The notes: a model not told the origin generated them from the letters alone. DNA of 64,000 nt from Streptosporangiaceae bacterium NEAU-GS5 (GCA_017592665.1 JAGFNW010000001.1:434001-498000), one strand, 5' to 3'; shown: positions 26,939-35,933, counted from the first letter of the stretch. Numbers and translations are program-made.

Positions 26939-29227
26939 CTATGTGCGCATGCGCGGGGGCCGGGCACCCAAGTAGGTGAGCACCCACCGCCCGTCCGCAC
27001 CCTGGCCCAGCCGGTAACGCTCCGGATGGGTCGAGCGGTCGCGGTTATGGAAAGCGCAGCACGGAGCCAGCCGATCCAGATCGGTGCGCCCACCCGCCGC
27101 CCACGGGTCGACATGGTCGATCTGGCACAAATGCGCCGGAATCGGGCAACCCTCAGCGATACACGACCCGTACATGACATACAGCGCCCGACGCTGAGCC
27201 GGAGTGGCCAACCGCACCGCCCGCCCCATGTTCAGAACCCGTCCGTCAGCATCCAAGACCATCCGAATCAAGCGCGAGGTGCGGGCCAATCGATGCACGT
27301 CGGCGATCGGCAGCAGCTGTCCGGTGGCCAGCAGCAGTCCGGGCAGCATCCGTCCCGGCGCCGTCAATCCGGCCGCCCATTCCCGCCACACCGCCCGATC
27401 CTGGCCCGGTGGCCAATCCGGTCGCACCGCCCGATCCTGGCCGGATGCCGCATCCTGTCCCGGCGCCGCCCGCCCCGCTCCCGACCCGGTTCCGGGCCTG
27501 GTTCCTGACCCGGTTCCGGGCCTGGTTCCGGGCACTGTTCCGGGCTCGGCTCCGGGCTCGGCTCCGGACTCGGCCCCAAGCACTGTTCTCGGCTCGGTTC
27601 CGGGCACCGTTCCGGGCTCGGTTCTCAGCTCCGCTACCGGCGCGGTTCCCCGGTCCTGCCCTCGTCGCGTTTCCGGTGGGGCTGTCTCCGGTGTCGCTGT
27701 CCCTGCGGCACGCGGGCCGCTGGCCTGCGGGTCGCACGCCTGCGGGTCGGCAGGCTGGCGATCTTCGGCCGGTGTCTTGGCAGGCGGTGGCGCTGTGGCC
27801 GGGCCTATGCAGGTGCGGGCCGTGGATGTCGACCTGGAGGTCGAAGGCGCGCGCTGTGCGGTCGATGACGCAGAAGATGACGCGACCGATGACGACGCCG
27901 CCGACGACGCGGCCGAGAGTGACGTGACCGTGGCGGGATGCGTGGGTGTGGCCGGGTTGCCATAGGGACCGGACGGGGTGGTGCCGGATGGTTCGGGCCG
28001 GTCGTGGGGTGGTTCGGGCCGGTCGTGGGGTGGTTCGGGTGGGTCGTCGGGCAGGGACTCGGCCCGCACCACGACCAGCAGTTCGGTGGTGACGTTGCCG
28101 ATCAGCAGCTGGTCGAAGGCGTCGGCGTTGCGGACCTCCGGGGGCCGGTCATCGCCTTCGGCGCGCGGCCGCGCATACGCGTCCAGCAAGGCCCGCAACC
28201 GGGCGCCCGCCTCAGGCGGCAGCAGGAAAGAGCCCTCCATCCCACCCGCGGCGTTCTCGTGCACCAGCAGGTAGCGCTCGGCGTCCAGCTCGCGTGCCCG
28301 CCGCTCGATGATGCCCGGCTCCAGCAACCCGGCCAGATAGCGGCCCGCCCGGGCCACCTCCGCCGGGCTCGCCGCATCGGCCAACGCCAGCAGAATCGGC
28401 TCGGCCACACGCACCTGCTCATCATCCAGGCCGGTGATCGCGCCGCAGAGGGCTGATGCGGCGCCCTCCGACAGAGTGCCGGCGGCGAACCGCTCACCGG
28501 CTTCGGGCAGCCGGGCCAGCCCGGCCGCCAAGCCCAGCAACCGGCCCGCCCCGGCCACGCTCATCCCACCGGCTGCTCGAAGCCAGGTCCGAGTGGAGGC
28601 ATGCCCCGCGGCTTTGGCCTGCCCGCTGGAGTGGACCCGCTCGACCCGCCTGGCGATCGACGCGCTGACCCAATCCCGGACCGCCATCAACTCCTCCGCC
28701 TCGGCCATGCACACATCCGCCTGATCGGGGGCATCGGCCGCCGCCACCGCCCGCGCAAGGGTCGTGAGCCGCCCGATCAACACCGCCACCGAAACGGGCG
28801 GCGGGAGCGGCGCCTCTCCAGCATGCTCGTGGGCCGGGGTTTGCTGGGGGCCTGGGGAGGGATCGTCGGGTCCGAGGTGGTTGACGACGCCGGAGGAGGG
28901 GCCAGGGTCGCCGTCGACGGATCCGTCAGCGGCACCGTCAGCGGCACCGTCAGCGGCACCGTCAGCGGCACCGTCAGCGGCACCGTCAGCGGCACCGTCA
29001 GCGGCACCGTCAGCGGCACCGTCAGCGGCACCGTCAGCGGCACCGTCAGCGGCACCGTCGAGGCTGTGGGCGGGGCTGGCGTTGGGGCTGAGGCTGGGGT
29101 CGGGGGATGGCGCGGGCTTCGGTGGGGAGGGGGGCGAGGAGGTAGGTGAGGGGGTGACCGCGTGCAGAGGGGGATCGCTCGGCGCGGGAGCGGGCAGGAG
29201 GGGCGTTCGAAGTGGCGTGGCGGGCAT
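26939..29227 (-). CDS. DUF222 / HNH endonuclease family protein (13E12-like)
   Basis: A 762-residue member of the actinobacterial DUF222-HNH family. The ATG at 29227 follows AAGGAGGGGG at ideal spacing; a TTG 39 bases upstream lacks such a site. Layout: Pro-rich N-terminus; 11 GAAD repeats; DUF222 core (about 145-400); a very long Pro/Gly/Thr-rich linker with repeated EPPHDRP and PGT-type units; and a C-terminal HNH motif. The HNH part shows Cys/His zinc ligands and the nuclease His-Asp pair in CQIDHVDPWAAGG and CAFHNR. Family members are presumed nucleases, many near mobile DNA, with roles mostly unknown. The 200-residue linker and minisatellite make this member unusually long, since relatives are often 400-550 residues. 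Confidence 0.88.
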   Translation of the reverse strand: MPATPLRTPLLPAPAPSDPPLHAVTPSPTSSPPSPPKPAPSPDPSLSPNASPAHSLDGAADGAADGAADGAADGAADGAADGAADGAADGAADGAADGAADGSVDGDPGPSSGVVNHLGPDDPSPGPQQTPAHEHAGEAPLPPPVSVAVLIGRLTTLARAVAAADAPDQADVCMAEAEELMAVRDWVSASIARRVERVHSSGQAKAAGHASTRTWLRAAGGMSVAGAGRLLGLAAGLARLPEAGERFAAGTLSEGAASALCGAITGLDDEQVRVAEPILLALADAASPAEVARAGRYLAGLLEPGIIERRARELDAERYLLVHENAAGGMEGSFLLPPEAGARLRALLDAYARPRAEGDDRPPEVRNADAFDQLLIGNVTTELLVVVRAESLPDDPPEPPHDRPEPPHDRPEPSGTTPSGPYGNPATPTHPATVTSLSAASSAASSSVASSSASSTAQRAPSTSRSTSTARTCIGPATAPPPAKTPAEDRQPADPQACDPQASGPRAAGTATPETAPPETRRGQDRGTAPVAELRTEPGTVPGTEPRTVLGAESGAEPGAEPGTVPGTRPGTGSGTRPGTGSGAGRAAPGQDAASGQDRAVRPDWPPGQDRAVWREWAAGLTAPGRMLPGLLLATGQLLPIADVHRLARTSRLIRMVLDADGRVLNMGRAVRLATPAQRRALYVMYGSCIAEGCPIPAHLCQIDHVDPWAAGGRTDLDRLAPCCAFHNRDRSTHPERYRLGQGADGRWVLTYLGARPPRMRT
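28925..29056. repeat. coding minisatellite, 11 perfect copies of a 12-bp unit
   Basis: GTCAGCGGCACC is repeated eleven times without a mismatch. On the minus strand it encodes GAAD units in the N-terminal region of the HNH protein. Because the unit is a multiple of three, slippage would change length without a frameshift. The perfect identity implies recent expansion or ongoing homogenisation. Confidence 0.97.
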
Positions 29228-29641
29228 TCGACCCCCTCCTTCTCCCTGGTGCAACGGCTCACTCAATTTTCTCTCAAGTCAACCGAATACGCGAACGACA
29301 AACACGGCACACGCGGCATTTCAACAAATGAATTAGATAATTTTTTCGATGATCGAGCGGCCGGTCCTGGCTGCTGTCAGCCCGGGGCTGCGGCCATGAG
29401 TGGGGCCGGGGGCGGCACGTCTGCGGACGCGACCAGGTCTGCAGCATCCGCTCCCGGAACCGGGACGCCTTGCCGGAGGCGCCTCCCCCGTCAACAAGTC
29501 CTATAGGCGGCAGCTTCTATAGGCGGCAGCCGTGTCAGTGCGGGGGTCATGTTCTCTCGGCCAGCGAGCTGCCTACGGTGGTGCTCGAAGGAGGTGTGGA
29601 AACAGCCGAAAGAGCGCTGAAGTCATCTGCTCCATCGTTGG
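29228..29641. other. 414-bp intergenic stretch upstream of the HNH gene
   Basis: No gene is supported. It starts with an AT-rich patch at about 29262-29350 (including ATTAGATAATTTTTTCGATG), very unlike the surrounding GC-rich DNA, which probably holds the HNH promoter. It also contains the direct repeat at 29501-29530. Confidence 0.6.
29501..29530. repeat. 14-bp direct repeat, two copies
   Basis: CTATAGGCGGCAGC occurs at 29501-29514 and again at 29517-29530, a 16-bp periodicity. It lies in the gap about 110 bp beyond the 3' end of the 29642-30103 gene and 270 bp upstream of the HNH start. Its function is unknown; it could be a binding site or a replication-slippage trace. Confidence 0.6.
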
Positions 29642-30103
29642 TCATGATTTGAGCATCTCGTACGTGATGGCGGTGGCCAGACCGTAGCCGACGTGTGGGA
29701 TGAGGTCGGCGAGCCAGCCTCGAGGGCCCCATGTCCTCACGTCGGTGACGCCGAGCGCGGCCATCGGGGCGTCGGCGGTAACGAGCGCCGCCAGGCCGAC
29801 CCCGGCCGCCGCGAGCGGGACGGGGCAGCGGGGCACGACCGCGCGGAACAGGCCGTAGACGGCGCCGCAGCCGAGGCCCGCGGCGATGCCGAGCAGGGGT
29901 CCGATGCCCTCGCGCCTGGCCTCTGCCTTCTCGCCCAAGTCCACACCGGTCCGCCGCGCCAGTTCGCCGGCGGTGTCCTCCGGCAGCGAGCTCGGCGGCC
30001 GTCCCCGTACGGCCATGTCCAGATATGTCATTACGTTCAGTGCCGTGACTCCCGCGGCTCCCGCGATCAGTCCGGCCCCGATTTTGCCCAGCGTGCCATC
30101 CAT
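29642..30103 (-). CDS. small membrane protein, unknown function
   Basis: A 153-residue protein with about four hydrophobic segments (GAGLIAGAAGVTALNVMTYL, GIAAGLGCGAVYGLF, LAAAGVGLAALVT, GYGLATAITYEML). It has a basic/acidic soluble loop between the first and second (VRGRPPSSLPEDTAGELARR). I do not recognise a named family; similar proteins are common in actinomycetes. It starts at ATG 30103, apparently alone in its transcript. Confidence 0.75.
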   Translation of the reverse strand: MDGTLGKIGAGLIAGAAGVTALNVMTYLDMAVRGRPPSSLPEDTAGELARRTGVDLGEKAEARREGIGPLLGIAAGLGCGAVYGLFRAVVPRCPVPLAAAGVGLAALVTADAPMAALGVTDVRTWGPRGWLADLIPHVGYGLATAITYEMLKS

Positions 30104-30177
30104 GCTTATCGCGTACCCCGGAGGCGGTACGCAGACGGCGATGCGCCGGTCAATAGGTGGCCTTTCGGGCGATGCGG

Positions 30178-30257
30178 GTGATGGCCGGTGATGGCCGGTG
30201 ATGGCCAGTGATGGCCAGTGATGGCCAGTGATGGCCGGTGATGGCCGGTGATGGCCT
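30178..30257. repeat. tandem repeat, 8 units of 10 bp
   Basis: GTGATGGCC followed by G, A or T is repeated eight times with only the tenth base varying. It sits just upstream of the VOC gene (start 30313). Each unit contains GTG and ATG, and the 10-bp period shifts frame each time, so start-codon calls in this stretch are artefacts. The period is close to one helical turn. Confidence 0.95.
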
Positions 30258-30312
30258 ACTCTTTCGTGGATCCGGGCCGTCGCTGTTTCGGTCGGTGATT
30301 ATGCTCGGGCGG

Positions 30313-30717
30313 ATGAGCGGTCTGCGTATTCAGGTGACCTCGGTGACGATCACCACTCCGGATCCGCGCGCGCTTGCCGCCTTCTACGCGCGCCTGCTTG
30401 GCCGGCCGGTCACGACGGAGGAAGGTCCGCTTCCCGGCGAACCCGCAGAGGCCGGCTGGGCGCAGATCCGGCCCACGGAGGGTAGCTCCGAGCCGTCGCT
30501 CAACTTCGAATATGAGCGGCAGTGGAAGACGCCGGTGTGGCCGAGCGAGCCGGGCGCCCAGAACGCGACGCAGCATCTGGACATCCTCGTCTCCGATCTC
30601 GACGCGGCGACCGAGCATGCCATCCAGGCCGGGGCGACGCTGGCGGACTTCCAGCCGCAGGAGACGGTCCGGGTGCTGTTCGATCCCGTCGGCCACCCCT
30701 TCTGCCTGTTCGTCTGA
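30313..30717 (+). CDS. VOC-family (glyoxalase-like) protein
   Basis: A 134-residue single VOC domain of the kind annotated as glyoxalase/bleomycin resistance/dioxygenase-like. It begins VTSVTITTPDPRALAAFY and ends VRVLFDPVGHPFCLF, with a paired HLDILVSDLDAA in the middle; those positions usually supply the metal-binding His/Glu. The substrate is unknown. The ATG at 30313 (after GGGCGG) was preferred to ATGs inside the 10-bp repeat upstream. Confidence 0.82.
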   Translation: MSGLRIQVTSVTITTPDPRALAAFYARLLGRPVTTEEGPLPGEPAEAGWAQIRPTEGSSEPSLNFEYERQWKTPVWPSEPGAQNATQHLDILVSDLDAATEHAIQAGATLADFQPQETVRVLFDPVGHPFCLFV

Positions 30718-30797
30718 CCTGCCCCCCGACGTTTCGTCGGCGCTCCTTGGGTACAGGCCGGGGCGTCCTGCAGGGCTGCTGGGAGCGGCGAGACCGG

Positions 30798-32243
30798 GTG
30801 GCGCCGCGGCTCCCGGCGGCGCTCGCGCTCGTGGTCGGGCTCATCGGCATCGACCGGCCGTCGATGTGGCAGCACGAGGCCACCACCTACGTTCTGGCCT
30901 CGCGGCCGCTGCCGCAACTGTGGCTCGCCCTGGCCAACGTCGACGCCGTGCACGGCGCCTTCTATCTGCTCATCCACCTTCTGCTGTCGGCCGCCGGGTC
31001 GCTGGCGCCGCCCGAGGTCCTCAGCCGGCTCCCATCGGCGCTGGCCACCGCCGCAGCCGCGCTGGGAGTGGCCGCCGTGGGTCGCGCCGCCGCCACGTTG
31101 ACGGCGGGCGTCTGCGCCGGGACCGTCTTCGCGCTCAGCCCCGTGATCTGCTACTACGCCCAGGAGGGCCGATCCCCGGCGCTGGTCGCCGCTTCTGTCG
31201 TAGCGGCCACGTACGCGCTGGTCCGTGCGGCCGGCACGCCGGAGCGGTGGGGGTGGTGGGCGGGATATGCCACGGCGATCACGGCGGGCTGCCTGCTCAA
31301 CCTGTTCGCCGCCCTCGCCTTGGCCGCCCACGCGATCACCCTGGTCGCCTGGCGAACCCCTTGGCCGGTGCTGGTGCGCTGGGCTTCCGCGGGAGCGCTC
31401 GGCCTGGCCTGCGCCGCGCCTGTCGCCTGGGTCGCATCCGGGCAGCAAGGCCAGATCGCCGGGCTGACCCGCCCCACCTGGACCACCGTCGGCGCGCTGA
31501 TCACCCGCTTCGCCGGCGCGGGTCTTCTCCTCGCCCTCATCATCGCCATGGCCGTCGTGGCCGTGGCCCGGCGACCCCTCGCCGGTCTGACGGCCGTGGC
31601 CCTCCCCCTGGCCCTCGTCCCGCCTGCTGTGCTGCTGGCCGTCTCACAGATCCACCCGTACTTCCAGGACCGCTATGTCCTGTACGCGGTGGCAGGCGTG
31701 GCCTGGCTCGCCGGCTCCGGCATCGCGACGGCGGCGAGCCTGACCAGTCGAAAGGCCAGCAAGGTGGCCGGCGTCGCGGCGGGCGGCGTCGCGCTGATCC
31801 TGGTGGGCGTTCTCGTCCTGGCGGCCCAAGCGCAGGTCCGCCGCCTGGACAGCCGCCGCGACGACCCCGCCTCGGCGGCGCGCATCCTGGCCGCCGAGGC
31901 CCTCCCCGGCGACGCGGTCGTCTACCTGCCGTCCGTACGCCGCATCGTCGCCGAGGCCTACCCCGGCGACTTCCGCCTCGTACGCGATGCCGCCCTGAAG
32001 ACCACCGGCGCCGAATCCGGCACCCTGGCCGGGCGCGAACTGTCCGGCGAGGAGATCGCCGCATCCCTCGCCACGGCCCCACGCGTGTGGGTGATCAGCC
32101 GCACGCATGCCACACCCGAGAGCCTCGACAGCGCCGAAGACCAGACCAAGCAATATCTGCTGCGCGAGAACTACCGCCAGGCCCAGCGCACCGAAGTCCT
32201 CGGCTACGCCGTACGCCTCTACGTCCGGACTCCCACCAGTTGA
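30798..32243 (+). CDS. GT39-like polytopic glycosyltransferase / mannosyltransferase
   Basis: A 481-residue integral membrane protein with about ten hydrophobic segments and a C-terminal soluble domain (about 345-481). After the first membrane helix comes the loop RPSMWQHEATTYVL, matching the acidic loop of the GT39/PMT/ArnT superfamily that uses polyprenyl-phosphate sugars. Here HE stands where DE is usual. The GTG at 30798, after GGGAGCGG, avoids overlap with the VOC gene. It should transfer a sugar to an acceptor outside the membrane; the acceptor is unknown. Confidence 0.78.
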   Translation: MAPRLPAALALVVGLIGIDRPSMWQHEATTYVLASRPLPQLWLALANVDAVHGAFYLLIHLLLSAAGSLAPPEVLSRLPSALATAAAALGVAAVGRAAATLTAGVCAGTVFALSPVICYYAQEGRSPALVAASVVAATYALVRAAGTPERWGWWAGYATAITAGCLLNLFAALALAAHAITLVAWRTPWPVLVRWASAGALGLACAAPVAWVASGQQGQIAGLTRPTWTTVGALITRFAGAGLLLALIIAMAVVAVARRPLAGLTAVALPLALVPPAVLLAVSQIHPYFQDRYVLYAVAGVAWLAGSGIATAASLTSRKASKVAGVAAGGVALILVGVLVLAAQAQVRRLDSRRDDPASAARILAAEALPGDAVVYLPSVRRIVAEAYPGDFRLVRDAALKTTGAESGTLAGRELSGEEIAASLATAPRVWVISRTHATPESLDSAEDQTKQYLLRENYRQAQRTEVLGYAVRLYVRTPTS

Positions 32244-32263
32244 GAGCGGTGACCCTGGGTGGG

Positions 32264-32938
32264 TCAGGGCGCGCCGTCGAGGAGCCCGGCGTCATGGGCC
32301 AGCAGGGCGATCTGCACCCGGTTGTTGAGGTCGAGCTTGGTCAGGATGCTGGACACATGGGTCTTGATCGTCGGGACGCTGAGGTGGAGGACGGCGCCGA
32401 TCTCGGCGTTGGACCTGCCCTGGCCCACACCGACGGCGACGTCGCGCTCGCGTTCGTTCAGGACGGCGAGGCGTTGGCGCGCCTGAGCGCGGCGGTCGTG
32501 GTCGTCGCCGGCCACCCGGGCGATCAGCCGCCGGGTCACGGCTGGAGACAGTACGGGCAGGCCCTGGGCCACCTGCCGGACCGCGGCCACGATCTCCCCT
32601 GGCGGGGTGTCCTTCAGCAGGAAGCCCGCGGCTCCGGCGCGGAGCGCGCGAAGCACGTGCTCGTCGGCGTCGAACGTGGTCAGGACGATGACCTCCGGCG
32701 CGCCCCGGCGGGCGCGGAGGGCCGCGGTGGCGGCCAGGCCGTCCATGACCGGCATCCTGATGTCCATCAGCACCACGTCGGGGGCATGCCGCTCCACCAG
32801 CGGCAGCGCCTGCGCGCCGTCGCCCGCCTCGGCCACGACCCGGATGTCGGGCGCGCCGCCGAGCATCATGGTCAGGCCGGCGCGCACCAGCGGGTCGTCG
32901 TCGACGATCAGCACGCCGACCGTGTCATGGGCGGTCAC
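32264..32938 (-). CDS. NarL/LuxR-family response regulator
   Basis: A 224-residue receiver plus helix-turn-helix protein. The receiver has the acidic pair in LIVDDDPLVR, phospho-acceptor in VLMDIRMPVMDG, and Lys in FLLKDTPPGE. The C-terminal LuxR HTH shows LNERERDVAVGVGQGRSNAE and VKTHV-like TIKTHVSSIL. The GTG at 32938 overlaps the kinase stop as GTGA; an in-frame ATG lies 9 bases upstream. It is the cognate partner of the adjoining kinase. The targets are unknown. Confidence 0.92.
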   Translation of the reverse strand: MTAHDTVGVLIVDDDPLVRAGLTMMLGGAPDIRVVAEAGDGAQALPLVERHAPDVVLMDIRMPVMDGLAATAALRARRGAPEVIVLTTFDADEHVLRALRAGAAGFLLKDTPPGEIVAAVRQVAQGLPVLSPAVTRRLIARVAGDDHDRRAQARQRLAVLNERERDVAVGVGQGRSNAEIGAVLHLSVPTIKTHVSSILTKLDLNNRVQIALLAHDAGLLDGAP

Positions 32939-34098
32939 GGTGGCCACGGTAGCCAGGCCGCCACGCGCCAGCCACCGCCGGGGGCGGGCCCGTGGTCGAG
33001 GCGGCCACCGGCGAGCGAGACGCGTTCGGCCAGCCCGGCGAGCCCCTGCCCAGGGCGTACGTCGGACCGGACGGCATCGGCGGACGGGACGCCGTTCGCG
33101 ATCTCGATCGTCAGGCCCTCGCCCGACCCGCCCGTGACGCGTACGGAGACCTCGGCGCCCGGCGCGTGCTTGCGCGCGTTGGTCAGGGCTTCCTGGACGA
33201 CCCGGTAGGCGGTGCGGCCCGCCTGCCCGGGCACGCCGTCGCCCACCTCCTCGCGCAGGTCCAGCCGCATGCCCGCGAGCCGCGACTCGGCGACCAGTTG
33301 CCGCAGGTCGGCGAATCCGGGCTGGGGCAGCTCCCCCACCGGGGCGCGTAGCACCCCGATGACCTCACGCAGGTCCTGCAACGCCTGGTGGGCGCTCTCA
33401 CGGATCACCTTGGCCGCGCGGGCGACGTCCTCAGGCGGCGCGTCCGGATGGAACTCCAGCGCGCCCGCGTGCACGCTGAGCAGCGACAACCGATGCCCGA
33501 GCACGTCGTGGATCTCCCGGGCGATCGCCTCGCGCGTCTGGTGCTGTGCCTGCTCGGCGCGTAGCCGCATCTCGGTCGCGGCGCGTTCCTCACGGTCGCG
33601 GATCGACAGCTTGAGGCGGCGCCGGTGATACACGAACAGACCCCAGCCGACCGCCGCCCCCTGCAGCGCGACGCCCAGCGTCAACAGCACCGGGCCCGGC
33701 ACGCCCGGGTCGGGGCGCACCAGGACGTACGTGATCGCGGCGACCAGGCTCAGCCCGAAGACGGCTCCCGTGGTACGCGGCGGGCGATGCACCGCGACCG
33801 TGAACAGCGCCACCAGCATGGCCCCCGAGACCAGCTCGAAGAAGGCCGACAGGACCACCAGGACGACGGCCAGCTCGACCGGCCGGCGCCGGCGCAGCCA
33901 CAGGGCGGCGCAGCTCAGCACGCCTACGAACTGGTCGAGGTCGAACAGCCAATGCGGGATCGGCAGCGCGCCCGAGCCGATCCGGTCGGCGGAGGTCCAT
34001 ATGCCGAGGCCCACCGCGAACAGGAACAGGCAGGTGTCCACGACCCACTCGCGTAGGCCGCGGCGCCGGCCCGCAGGTGCGGTCGCGGAAATGTCCAT
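32935..34098 (-). CDS. DesK/NarX-type sensor histidine kinase
   Basis: A 387-residue kinase. About four or five membrane helices in residues 18-150 carry the sensor. The HisKA_3 box AREIHDVLGHRLSLLSVHAG holds the phospho-His. The HATPase domain follows, with VQEALTNARKHA (N box) and GQGLAGLAERVSLAGG (G box). The ATG at 34098 was chosen as the first start before the membrane region. It overlaps the response regulator start and forms a classic two-gene signalling operon with it. Confidence 0.92.
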   Translation of the reverse strand: MDISATAPAGRRRGLREWVVDTCLFLFAVGLGIWTSADRIGSGALPIPHWLFDLDQFVGVLSCAALWLRRRRPVELAVVLVVLSAFFELVSGAMLVALFTVAVHRPPRTTGAVFGLSLVAAITYVLVRPDPGVPGPVLLTLGVALQGAAVGWGLFVYHRRRLKLSIRDREERAATEMRLRAEQAQHQTREAIAREIHDVLGHRLSLLSVHAGALEFHPDAPPEDVARAAKVIRESAHQALQDLREVIGVLRAPVGELPQPGFADLRQLVAESRLAGMRLDLREEVGDGVPGQAGRTAYRVVQEALTNARKHAPGAEVSVRVTGGSGEGLTIEIANGVPSADAVRSDVRPGQGLAGLAERVSLAGGRLDHGPAPGGGWRVAAWLPWPP

Positions 34099-34277
34099 AC
34101 GCACGCGAGCGTACGTCGTGACCTCGAACGGCACGCCACCCGGACAGCGGATCGATACCAAAGTCGGGCGGCTCCATCCTTCGGTCGCCCCGCGTGCCGC
34201 GAAGGCCAGACGTCCGTCACGCACGTCGGGCCCGGCGATCGATCCGCGCCGAGCACGGCCTTTCCTAGCGTGGCGGC

Positions 34278-34505
34278 ATGCGTGATGGCCTTCAGTTCTT
34301 CGGGCTCTACCTCTTCGCCGCGGGGATCAGCGGAACCGTCGACCACATGGTCGGCCAGCCGTTCATGGGCGCGATCCTCAACCTCTTCAACCGCGTGGTC
34401 ATCCCGCACGTGGGATTCCTGACCGGCTACGAGATCGTCGCGAACCTGACCGTGTCGGTGCTCGGAGCCGTACTGATCATCGCCGTCGAACGGATCCGGC
34501 CATGA
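34278..34505 (+). CDS. small two-helix membrane protein
   Basis: A 75-residue protein with hydrophobic segments at about 6-22 and 48-70 and a conserved-looking loop (GISGTVDHMVGQPFMGAILN). The stop overlaps the start of the next gene as ATGA, so the two are translationally coupled and probably act together. No family is recognised. Confidence 0.75.
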   Translation: MRDGLQFFGLYLFAAGISGTVDHMVGQPFMGAILNLFNRVVIPHVGFLTGYEIVANLTVSVLGAVLIIAVERIRP

Positions 34506-35644
34506 CGTCACCCACCCCGGCCCGCCGCTCACGCTGGGCCCTGGCGGCCGGGCTCCTGGTCCTCGCGCCGGTGTGCGCCGAGTACATCACCGGCTACGAC
34601 GACACGACCGGCGACTTCCTCGCGCTCACCTTCGGCCTGATCATCTTCGCCCCTCTGTACGGCGCGCCCGCGCTCCTCCTGCGCGAGACGGCCCGGCGCT
34701 TCGGCGTACGGTGGCCGGGGATCCTCGCCCTCGGGCTGGCGTTCGGGATCATCCAGGCCGGAGTGATCGACCAGTCGCTGTTCAGCGGCTCGTATCGGGA
34801 CATCGCGGGCTGGGACGAGGCCTATGCGGCCACTGTCGTTCAACCGCTGGGATTGAGCGCGGCCAACGCCCTGAACTTCCTCACCGGGCATGCCGTCTGG
34901 AGCTTCGCGATCCCCATCGCACTGGTCGAGGCCCTGGCGCCCGCACGGTCGCACCGGCCTTGGCTGCGGGCGCCCGGCCTCGTCGTGACCTGCCTGCTCT
35001 ATCTGGGGGCGGCGGCCCTCGTCCTTTCCGACCACCTGCAGAACGAGAAGGATCACGCGTCGGCCGGGCAGATCATCGGCTCGCTCGCCGCCGTGGGCGC
35101 GCTGGCGGCCTTCGCCTTCACTAGGAGCAGGCACGCTCCGCGCCCCCGCGACGGAGCCGTGCCTGCGCCTGTCGTGATCGGCCTGCTCAGCCTGGCCGCG
35201 GCGGTCGGTTTCAACCTCCTGCCGCAGTCCTGGCCGGGCGTGTGGGCGGGAGCGGCCCTGGTGGCGGCCGCCGCCTGGTACGTCACCCGCCTGTCCCGAT
35301 CACCGTTCTGGGATGGCCGCCACATCGTCGCCCTCGTGACGGGCGCGCTGCTGGCCCGGGCGGCCATCGGATTCTTCGCCGTACCACTGGGAGAGGTGCC
35401 GGCGGTCGCCAAATACGCTCACAACATCGTTTTCTTCGCCGGCGCCGCCCTCCTCTGCGCCCGCGCCGCCGTCATCGCCCGGCGGGCCGACATGGCTAGT
35501 CGGCCACCATGCGGGGCCGCCAGCGGCCGTGTTCGCGCTGACGGCGGACGACGTACGTACCAGGCGCGCATCCCGTGGCGCCGTGCTCCGGATGCAGGAG
35601 ATAGACGGGGGCGAGCGCCTCGAACGCGGCGATACCCAGATTGA
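34502..35644 (+). CDS. polytopic membrane protein, unknown function
   Basis: A 380-residue protein with about ten hydrophobic segments. Motifs include GAPALLLRETARRFGVRWPG and YDDTTGDFLALTFG; this looks like an uncharacterised actinobacterial integral membrane family. It is coupled to the small upstream protein by ATGA. From about residue 330 the sequence turns Arg-rich and low in order, exactly where it overlaps the opposite-strand gene at 35496-35933 by 149 bases. The natural C-terminus was probably just after the last helix, and the tail looks like stop-codon loss with read-through into antisense coding sequence. Confidence 0.75.
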   Translation: MTSPTPARRSRWALAAGLLVLAPVCAEYITGYDDTTGDFLALTFGLIIFAPLYGAPALLLRETARRFGVRWPGILALGLAFGIIQAGVIDQSLFSGSYRDIAGWDEAYAATVVQPLGLSAANALNFLTGHAVWSFAIPIALVEALAPARSHRPWLRAPGLVVTCLLYLGAAALVLSDHLQNEKDHASAGQIIGSLAAVGALAAFAFTRSRHAPRPRDGAVPAPVVIGLLSLAAAVGFNLLPQSWPGVWAGAALVAAAAWYVTRLSRSPFWDGRHIVALVTGALLARAAIGFFAVPLGEVPAVAKYAHNIVFFAGAALLCARAAVIARRADMASRPPCGAASGRVRADGGRRTYQARIPWRRAPDAGDRRGRAPRTRRYPD

Positions 35645-35933
35645 GGGCGTCGAAGAGCCGGGGCGTCCAGCGGCAGGTGCGCGGCTCGGCGACGAGCGAG
35701 TGCGGGTTGCCCCCGGCCTCGCCGCGGAGCAGCTCGACGCCTTCGGACGGCACGTCATGCCACTGGAGGGCGGGCCGGAGGCGTACCTCCGACCTGACGA
35801 ACTCGTAGGGGATGACGAGCAGGTCGCCCTGGGCCTGCGGCCCTTCGACGACGGGAATGGAGATCGACTGTTCCAGGTGGCCGAGCACGGTCAGGCCGGT
35901 CTGGTGGGTCAGGGTTGCGAGAGTCACGGTCAT
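35496..35933 (-). CDS. hypothetical protein, partner of the DUF6745-like gene
   Basis: A 145-residue soluble protein without a recognised fold, reading from MTVTLATLTHQTGL to GTYVVRRQREHGRWRPRMVAD. ATG 35933 has an AAAGGTGA ribosome-binding site and follows the DUF6745-like gene by 21 bases. Its C-terminal tail reads like real protein, whereas the overlapping plus-strand tail does not. Confidence 0.72.
   Translation of the reverse strand: MTVTLATLTHQTGLTVLGHLEQSISIPVVEGPQAQGDLLVIPYEFVRSEVRLRPALQWHDVPSEGVELLRGEAGGNPHSLVAEPRTCRWTPRLFDALNLGIAAFEALAPVYLLHPEHGATGCAPGTYVVRRQREHGRWRPRMVAD

Noticed and set aside
26131-27180. Overlapping open frames on both strands across the gap beside the HNH gene.
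   Set aside because: They encode low-complexity His/Pro/Ser or Gly/Val/Met peptides driven by the 21-bp repeat and lack good ribosome-binding sites.
26939-29227. HNH gene as part of an insertion sequence or intron.
   Set aside because: No terminal inverted repeats, target duplication, reverse transcriptase or transposase are seen; DUF222-HNH genes are common chromosomal genes in actinomycetes.
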